From DATIYF01 sp035517775 (GTDB taxonomy: Bacteria; Acidobacteriota; Terriglobia; Terriglobales; Acidobacteriaceae), in NCBI GenBank assembly GCA_035517775.1, contig DATIYF010000024.1, forward strand, positions 1 to 64,000: a stretch of DNA of 64,000 bases, given 5' to 3'. This document shows positions 60,144-64,000 of the stretch, in pieces (position 1 is the first letter of the stretch; the number at the start of each line of letters is the position of its first letter). The notes beneath the pieces are model-generated. The model had not been told where the DNA came from, searched no databases, and was given only the letters and a program-made list of their open reading frames with translations. Position numbers and translations under genes: made by a program.

Positions 60144-60332
60144 ATGAAACGAGTCAGATGGTTTTTAGCGCTGGTCCTGCTGTTTGGCGTGACTCTGTGC
60201 CTGCCGGCGAGCACGGCCTTTGCCTCGGAAAGTGGCGCCCGGCTGGTGCAGGTGGCCCATCATCGCCGCCATCACCGTGGGCACAAGCACCATCACCGCC
60301 GCTATCCCAAGCACCACCGCAACCGCGCCTGA
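60144..60332 (+). CDS. Secreted histidine-rich peptide
   Basis: 62 residues. GGAGGAG precedes the ATG at 60144. The signal peptide (MKRVRWFLALVLLFGVTLCL, cut after about AFA) leaves a mature peptide of roughly 32 residues, ESGARLVQVAHHRRHHRGHK and then HHHRRYPKHHRNRA. Ten of the last 24 residues are His and nine are Arg or Lys. It should be strongly basic and bind Ni, Cu, Zn or polyanions in the periplasm. No metal transporter is adjacent. Confidence 0.68.
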   Translation: MKRVRWFLALVLLFGVTLCLPASTAFASESGARLVQVAHHRRHHRGHKHHHRRYPKHHRNRA

Positions 60333-60426
60333 GCTTCGTCTGCCTTCGGGCGGCGCAGGTCAGCCTCGCCTGATTCGCCCGGAGGCCGCATCACTTCGGT
60401 GCATCGCCGGCGCGCCTTTCCCAGCC

Positions 60427-60432
60427 TAGAAT
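60427..60432 (+). promoter_or_regulatory. Candidate -10 (TAGAAT) 9 bases before the 60442 start
   Basis: TAGAAT, nine bases, ATG. No ribosome site or -35 was found. Confidence 0.33.
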
Positions 60433-60441
60433 TTCAGCAGC

Positions 60442-60759
60442 ATGGCCGCACCTTCCAGCCTGTTCCGCCCCTTTTCCCGCCTGGTGAAAATCACCATCCT
60501 GGGAAGACAATTCGAGGTGCCGGAAAATAACCAGCTGCTGCGCTGCCTGCAATACCTGGCGCCGGAAGCCGTCTCCTACGGGCGCTTCTGCTGGAATGAG
60601 GATTGCCAATATTGCCGGGTGAGCTTCGACTGCGGCGAAGGCACGTCCACTCGCGCGGCGTTATCGTGCAAGCTGATGGTGCAGGAAGGCATGAGAATCC
60701 GGGAAGTGAGTACGGAGATTCGTTACTGCCTGCGTGAGCTGGAGCTGGCGGGAGAGTAG
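60442..60759 (+). CDS. [2Fe-2S] ferredoxin-like protein
   Basis: 105 residues. The plant-type ferredoxin ligand pattern is CWNEDCQYC (C-x4-C-x2-C) plus a distal Cys in ALSCKLMVQEGM, preceded by the beta-grasp strands VKITILGRQFEVPENNQLLR. It may serve as a soluble electron carrier. The neighbouring KorAB normally needs a 4Fe-4S-type ferredoxin, so a functional link is not assured. A further Cys (RYCLRELEL) is near the end. Confidence 0.8.
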   Translation: MAAPSSLFRPFSRLVKITILGRQFEVPENNQLLRCLQYLAPEAVSYGRFCWNEDCQYCRVSFDCGEGTSTRAALSCKLMVQEGMRIREVSTEIRYCLRELELAGE

Positions 60760-60846
60760 CCAGCAGCATTCCTTTCGGCGCAAAGGCTTGGTTTTTCCTG
60801 TGTTTTCTTGACAGCTTTCGTGGCTAAGCGCTTTCAGCGCCGGCCG

Positions 60847-61707
60847 CTATTCACCGCGCCGCGCCGTAGTCGGCCCGGTGGCTGAAACCCCCAGCTTGTG
60901 CAGCCTCTCTTTCGCTTGCAGCGCCTCGGGCGAGCGCGGAAAACGCTGCACCACATGCCGCAGAGCGGCAATGCCGTCATCCTTCTGGCCCAGCTCGATG
61001 AGCGCGTAGCCCTTCTTCAGCTCCGCCGAGGCCGCCTTGTTTCCATCCGGGAAGCCTTGCAAAACCTGGTCGTAGTTCTTGACCGCTTCCTGGTAATTGG
61101 CCTGGCGGTAAGCAATTTCCGCCAGATAAAAGTAAGAATTCCCCGCCAGGTCGGTATTGGGATAGAACTTCACATACTCGCCGAATTCCTGCGTGGCCAG
61201 GTCGTTGTTGCCGGCGTTGTAGTCGCGCAGGGCATTGTTATAAAGCACGTCGGGCGGCGGGGCCTGGGCCTGTTGCTGCTGCTGTTGTTGCGCCTGCGTC
61301 TGCTGGGTTTGCAGGTTCTGCTGCGCCGCCTGCATATCCTGCAATTGCTTGCTTACCGCGGCCACGCGCACCTTCAACTCGTCGAGCGAATCGTTCAGCG
61401 ATTGAATCTGCGCCGAAAGCTGGTCGGTGCGCCCGCTGCTGTCGCCCGCCTGCTTCTGCAGCAGGGTCTGCAGATTAGCCACAGCGGCCGCCACTTTATT
61501 CATGCTGTCGGTGTTCTGGTCCATCAGGCTTTTCATCACGCCCATGCGTTCGTCGAACGACTGCTGCATGCGCGACATCTGGTCCTGCAAAGCCTGCACC
61601 TGAGTTTGCAGCTGGATGATTTCCTTGCTTACGCCCCAGGCCGGCGGCGCTGCCAGGCACGACAGCAAGAACCACGCAAGTACCCACGCCCGTTGTACAG
61701 TTCTCAT
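60847..61707 (-). CDS. cpoB: YbgF/CpoB-like Tol-Pal accessory protein
   Basis: 286 residues. A signal peptide (MRTVQRAWVLAWFLLSCLAA) is followed by a coiled coil (residues about 25-125: EIIQLQTQVQALQDQMSRMQ, QLSAQIQSLNDSLDELKVRV), a Gln-rich stretch with seven consecutive Gln, and about three C-terminal TPR repeats (YNNALRDYNAGNNDLATQEF, YFYLAEIAYRQANYQEAVKN, GYALIELGQKDDGIAALRHV). In E. coli CpoB links Tol to PBP1B during constriction. GAGGAA lies about 7 bases before the ATG at 61707. It is third in the tolB-pal-cpoB order. Confidence 0.9.
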   Translation of the reverse strand: MRTVQRAWVLAWFLLSCLAAPPAWGVSKEIIQLQTQVQALQDQMSRMQQSFDERMGVMKSLMDQNTDSMNKVAAAVANLQTLLQKQAGDSSGRTDQLSAQIQSLNDSLDELKVRVAAVSKQLQDMQAAQQNLQTQQTQAQQQQQQQAQAPPPDVLYNNALRDYNAGNNDLATQEFGEYVKFYPNTDLAGNSYFYLAEIAYRQANYQEAVKNYDQVLQGFPDGNKAASAELKKGYALIELGQKDDGIAALRHVVQRFPRSPEALQAKERLHKLGVSATGPTTARRGE

Positions 61708-61951
61708 AATCCATTCCTCGAAACGCAAAATTAAGATGCGGCAAGCCCGCTACAGGTCAGCCTGGCGCCTGGCTAAACTCCAGACCTTTCATTGTGCAGG
61801 ATAGCGCGTTGAGACGCAGTTGTCTCTTGCGGTTCCGGCAGGCGACCGTGGCGCGCCTTCAGAAAGCGCCAGCGGCGGCTGAACCCAACCGCCCTAGCGC
61901 AGAGAAAGGGGAGCAGCGCCGGGCCGGTGCGCGCCGCTCCCTTGACCTCGG

Positions 61952-62686
61952 CTACTTCTCGAACACGAAGTGGGCGCGGCGGTTCTGCTGCCAGCACTCT
62001 TCGGTGTGGTCGGTGCAGAACGGACGCTCTTTGCCGTAGCTGATGGTGCGGATGCGGTCAGCCGCGATTCCGCCCTGGGTCAGCGCCGTCTTCACCGATC
62101 CGGCGCGGTTGTCGCCCAGCGCCAGGTTGTATTCCGTGGAACCGCGTTCGTCGCAGTGTCCCTCGATCGTGAAATGGATGTCGGGATGCTGTGCCAGAAA
62201 CGCGATGTCGCCCTGCAGCGCCGATTGCTGGTCCCCGCGGACATCATACTTGTCGTAGTCGAAGTAGATGTCTTTCACGTTGGTCGAGAACAGCTCTTCC
62301 TCGGTGGGCGAAGGCGCCGGCGCCGGCGGCGGTGGCGGCGCGGTCACCGTTACCCGCGCGGTCGCCTGCTGGCTTCCCCCCGCGCCTTTGGCGGTCAGGG
62401 TATAGGTGGTTGACTCCTCCGGCGTCACCTGCTTGGAGCCGTTCGGGTCCACCGCCCCAATGCCCTCGATGCTGACATCGGTGGCGTTGCTGGTCTCCCA
62501 CGTCAAGGTGGTGGACTGGCCTTTCTCGACGGTATTGGGATTGGCCGTCAGCGAAGCCGTCGGCGCGGCCGGCGGCGGGGGCGGGGGGGGCGGCGGCGGC
62601 GCCACCTTCTTTTTACAGGCGCCGAGCATCATCACGGCGCCCAGAGCCAACACCAGCGTGGTCCACTTCAGTGTCTGCTGCTTCAC
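61952..62686 (-). CDS. pal: Peptidoglycan-associated lipoprotein with Ig-like insert
   Basis: 244 residues from a GTG start with GGAGGAG upstream. The lipobox LGAC ends the signal peptide. A run of ten prolines follows, then an Ig-like domain (SLTANPNTVEKGQSTTLTWE, VTPEESTTYTLTAKGAGGSQ), another Pro-rich linker, and the OmpA-C peptidoglycan-binding domain (IYFDYDKYDVRGDQQSALQG, TIEGHCDERGSTEYNLALGD). Canonical Pal (about 170 residues) lacks the Ig-like domain. The lipoprotein links outer membrane and peptidoglycan and works with TolB, encoded upstream. Confidence 0.93.
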   Translation of the reverse strand: MKQQTLKWTTLVLALGAVMMLGACKKKVAPPPPPPPPPPAAPTASLTANPNTVEKGQSTTLTWETSNATDVSIEGIGAVDPNGSKQVTPEESTTYTLTAKGAGGSQQATARVTVTAPPPPPAPAPSPTEEELFSTNVKDIYFDYDKYDVRGDQQSALQGDIAFLAQHPDIHFTIEGHCDERGSTEYNLALGDNRAGSVKTALTQGGIAADRIRTISYGKERPFCTDHTEECWQQNRRAHFVFEK

Positions 62687-62705
62687 TTTCTCCTCCCTGC
62701 ATGAT

Positions 62706-62727
62706 CGCGGCCGCTTACTGGGCCGCG
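62706..62727 (-). other. GC hairpin just upstream of pal
   Basis: Arms CGCGGCC (62706-62712) and GGCCGCG (62721-62727) with an 8-base loop, 19 bases upstream of the pal GTG in the tolB-pal spacer. There is no T tract. It could stabilise a processed transcript end or affect access to the pal ribosome site. Confidence 0.4.
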
Positions 62728-62829
62728 ACTGACTCCGGAACGGCAGCCCGACTGCGCCGCCTCTCTCCGGGCATGAATCAGACAAAAGGTCCGAGCACCC
62801 ATGAACAAACCCCGTGAACAAACGTAAGA

Positions 62830-64000
62830 TCACTTCCAGCTCCAGTTCGGCTGGGTATTGCTGCCGGTGAAGCTCAGCTGCTTCTGATTGGTTCCGTCGG
62901 CCAGCATCGTCCAGATTTGCTCGCTTCCCGAGCGGCTGGACTGAAAAACCAGGTGCCGCCCGTCCGGCGACCAGGACGGAAAATCGTTGCGCCCGCCATC
63001 GTGGGTCAGCTGCACCCACTGCTTGCTGGCGATATCCATCAGGTAGATGTCTTCCGCCCCCGGCGCGCCCGGTCCGTAATGGCGAATCCAGGAGAAGGCC
63101 AGAAACTGCCCATTCGGCGACCACGCCGGCGAGACGGCGTATCCCTGGTCGGTCATGCGCTGCACGTTCGTGCCGTCGGCGCCCATGGTGTAAATCTGAG
63201 GCAGGCCGGTGCGGCCGCTCACCCATGCCAGGTCAGCCCCGGTTTTTGGGTTCCAGACCGGCGAAACATCCGGGCCACGCTCGGCGGTCATGCGCCGCAG
63301 CCCCGCGCCCGAAGCATCGCAGATATAGATCTCGGGATCGCCCGTGCGCGAGGAAGAAAAAGCCAGCTTGAGCCCGCCCGGCGCCCATGCCGGAGAAAGA
63401 TTGGTGCCGCTGAAGCGGGGAAACTCCACCATGCGATTCAGCACCAGCGAGAACATGCGGATCTCCCAGCCGTTTTTTTCCAGGGAGCTGAAGGCGACGC
63501 GCGAGCCATCGGGCGAGACCCGCGGCGAAAGCGAAATCGTGCCCAGGTGGGTGATGGCGTGCTGGTTGTTGCCGTCGTAGTCCATCTCCCAGATTTCACG
63601 GTGGCCGCTGCGGTTGCTGACGTAAAAAATCTTACTTTCGGCGATGCCCTGAATGCCGCCGCCTAAGCGAAAAATAATTTCATCGGCAAACTTGTGCGCG
63701 ATCACACGCACCGCGTCGGTCGTGGCCACATCTTGATACTGCTTGCCCAGCACCTGCGGCGAGCCCGTATTCTTTACGTCGAACAGCCAGCCCTGCACGG
63801 TCACGTTGTTGCTGGTCACACCCAGGTTGCCGAAAGCGAGCATGGAGGCGTTGGGCGGGGGCGAACTCCAGGCGTCGTACTTCACGTCGGCCGGCGCGCC
63901 CACCGCGCCCAGGGGATAAAAACTCTTCGAAACCATGTCGAAGATGCCGGCGTTATCCAGATCGTTCCACAGCGTGTCATTGAAGACGGTGAGCATGCTG
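62830..64000 (-). CDS. tolB: Tol-Pal system protein TolB (5' partial)
   Basis: The gene runs off the right edge, so the N-terminus and signal peptide are not seen. About 390 residues are visible: the end of the N-terminal TolB domain (FADEIIFRLGGGIQGIAESK) and a complete beta-propeller with repeated (S/P)xWSPDGxxLxFxSxRxGxxxIY elements (SPRVSPDGSRVAFSS, SPAWSPNGQFLAFSW, FPSWSPDGRHLVFQSSRSGS). TolB is a periplasmic protein that binds Pal and TolA. Upstream tolQRA genes would be expected beyond the window. It is followed by pal, as in most Gram-negatives. Confidence 0.95.
   Translation of the reverse strand, partial: SMLTVFNDTLWNDLDNAGIFDMVSKSFYPLGAVGAPADVKYDAWSSPPPNASMLAFGNLGVTSNNVTVQGWLFDVKNTGSPQVLGKQYQDVATTDAVRVIAHKFADEIIFRLGGGIQGIAESKIFYVSNRSGHREIWEMDYDGNNQHAITHLGTISLSPRVSPDGSRVAFSSLEKNGWEIRMFSLVLNRMVEFPRFSGTNLSPAWAPGGLKLAFSSSRTGDPEIYICDASGAGLRRMTAERGPDVSPVWNPKTGADLAWVSGRTGLPQIYTMGADGTNVQRMTDQGYAVSPAWSPNGQFLAFSWIRHYGPGAPGAEDIYLMDIASKQWVQLTHDGGRNDFPSWSPDGRHLVFQSSRSGSEQIWTMLADGTNQKQLSFTGSNTQPNWSWK

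Noticed and set aside
62687..63226. Upstream in-frame extension of pal into tolB
   Set aside because: The extension overlaps the coding sequence of tolB in another frame. The GTG at 62686 with GGAGGAG and a lipoprotein signal peptide directly after it is a better start.

Overview
The window is a GC-rich bacterial chromosome segment packed with housekeeping and lineage-conserved genes on both strands. I see no rRNA, insertion sequence, prophage, plasmid function or CRISPR array. The gene content (Tol-Pal with a YbgF/CpoB homologue, a POTRA-domain protein, many small secreted proteins, MscS, type I glutamine synthetase with GlnE, NADP-Icd plus KorAB, several small proteins I recognise as recurrent in acidobacterial genomes) points to a Gram-negative of the Acidobacteriota (Terriglobia-like). 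That assignment is inference from protein resemblance, not a search.

Region by region. 1-4.4 kb: a truncated MscS channel, pyruvoyl-dependent arginine decarboxylase, a small secreted protein, and a POTRA protein overlapping a LysR regulator. 4.4-14.3 kb: nitrogen and central carbon metabolism, with glnA (intact adenylylation tyrosine and a textbook terminator), its modifying enzyme glnE, then icd and mdh, closed by tRNA-Arg(CCT). 14.3-18.8 kb: zinc-ribbon/Sel1 membrane protein, PQQ-like propeller, cupin, PAS-GGDEF cyclase. 18.9-28 kb: a muropeptide-recovery cluster (murQ, a serine hydrolase of the AmiE type, and a divergent serine hydrolase-NamZ fusion), secreted proteins, a SIMPL protein and a ROK sugar kinase. 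28-37 kb: an MgtE-N/CBS protein without a channel, an aldo-keto reductase/CMD/AraC operon, OpgC, an NRAMP-like transporter with altered metal-site motifs, an M48 protease and an alcohol dehydrogenase. 37-46 kb: double-thioredoxin protein, XdhC, multicopper oxidase, MocA-like transferase, HAD phosphatase, Fe-S scaffold, BtuF-like protein, fRMsr-like GAF protein and MutT. 46-60 kb: an isolated nuoB, a tRNA nucleotidyltransferase with a long basic tail, dihaem cytochrome c, GT39-like membrane protein, dnaE, accA and korAB. 60-64 kb: His-rich secreted peptide, ferredoxin-like protein, then cpoB, pal and tolB on the minus strand, tolB running off the right edge.

How the genes fit together: icd, korAB and mdh cover 2-oxoacid steps of the TCA cycle with a ferredoxin-linked 2-oxoglutarate step. 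glnA/glnE give covalent control of ammonium assimilation. The NamZ fusion (exported), the AmiE-like protein (no export signal) and MurQ form a plausible route from cell-wall sugars to GlcNAc-6-phosphate, with the ROK kinase as a possible missing phosphorylation step.

The least explained signals are: (i) a recurrent promoter layout in which a -10-like hexamer lies 5-11 bases upstream of the start codon in genes without a Shine-Dalgarno sequence, suggesting many leaderless transcripts; (ii) a leader with mutually exclusive stems upstream of the tRNA nucleotidyltransferase; (iii) a palindromic intergenic repeat with conserved 9-base arms and heptad repeats; and (iv) the NRAMP-like/MgtE-N pair that may handle magnesium.
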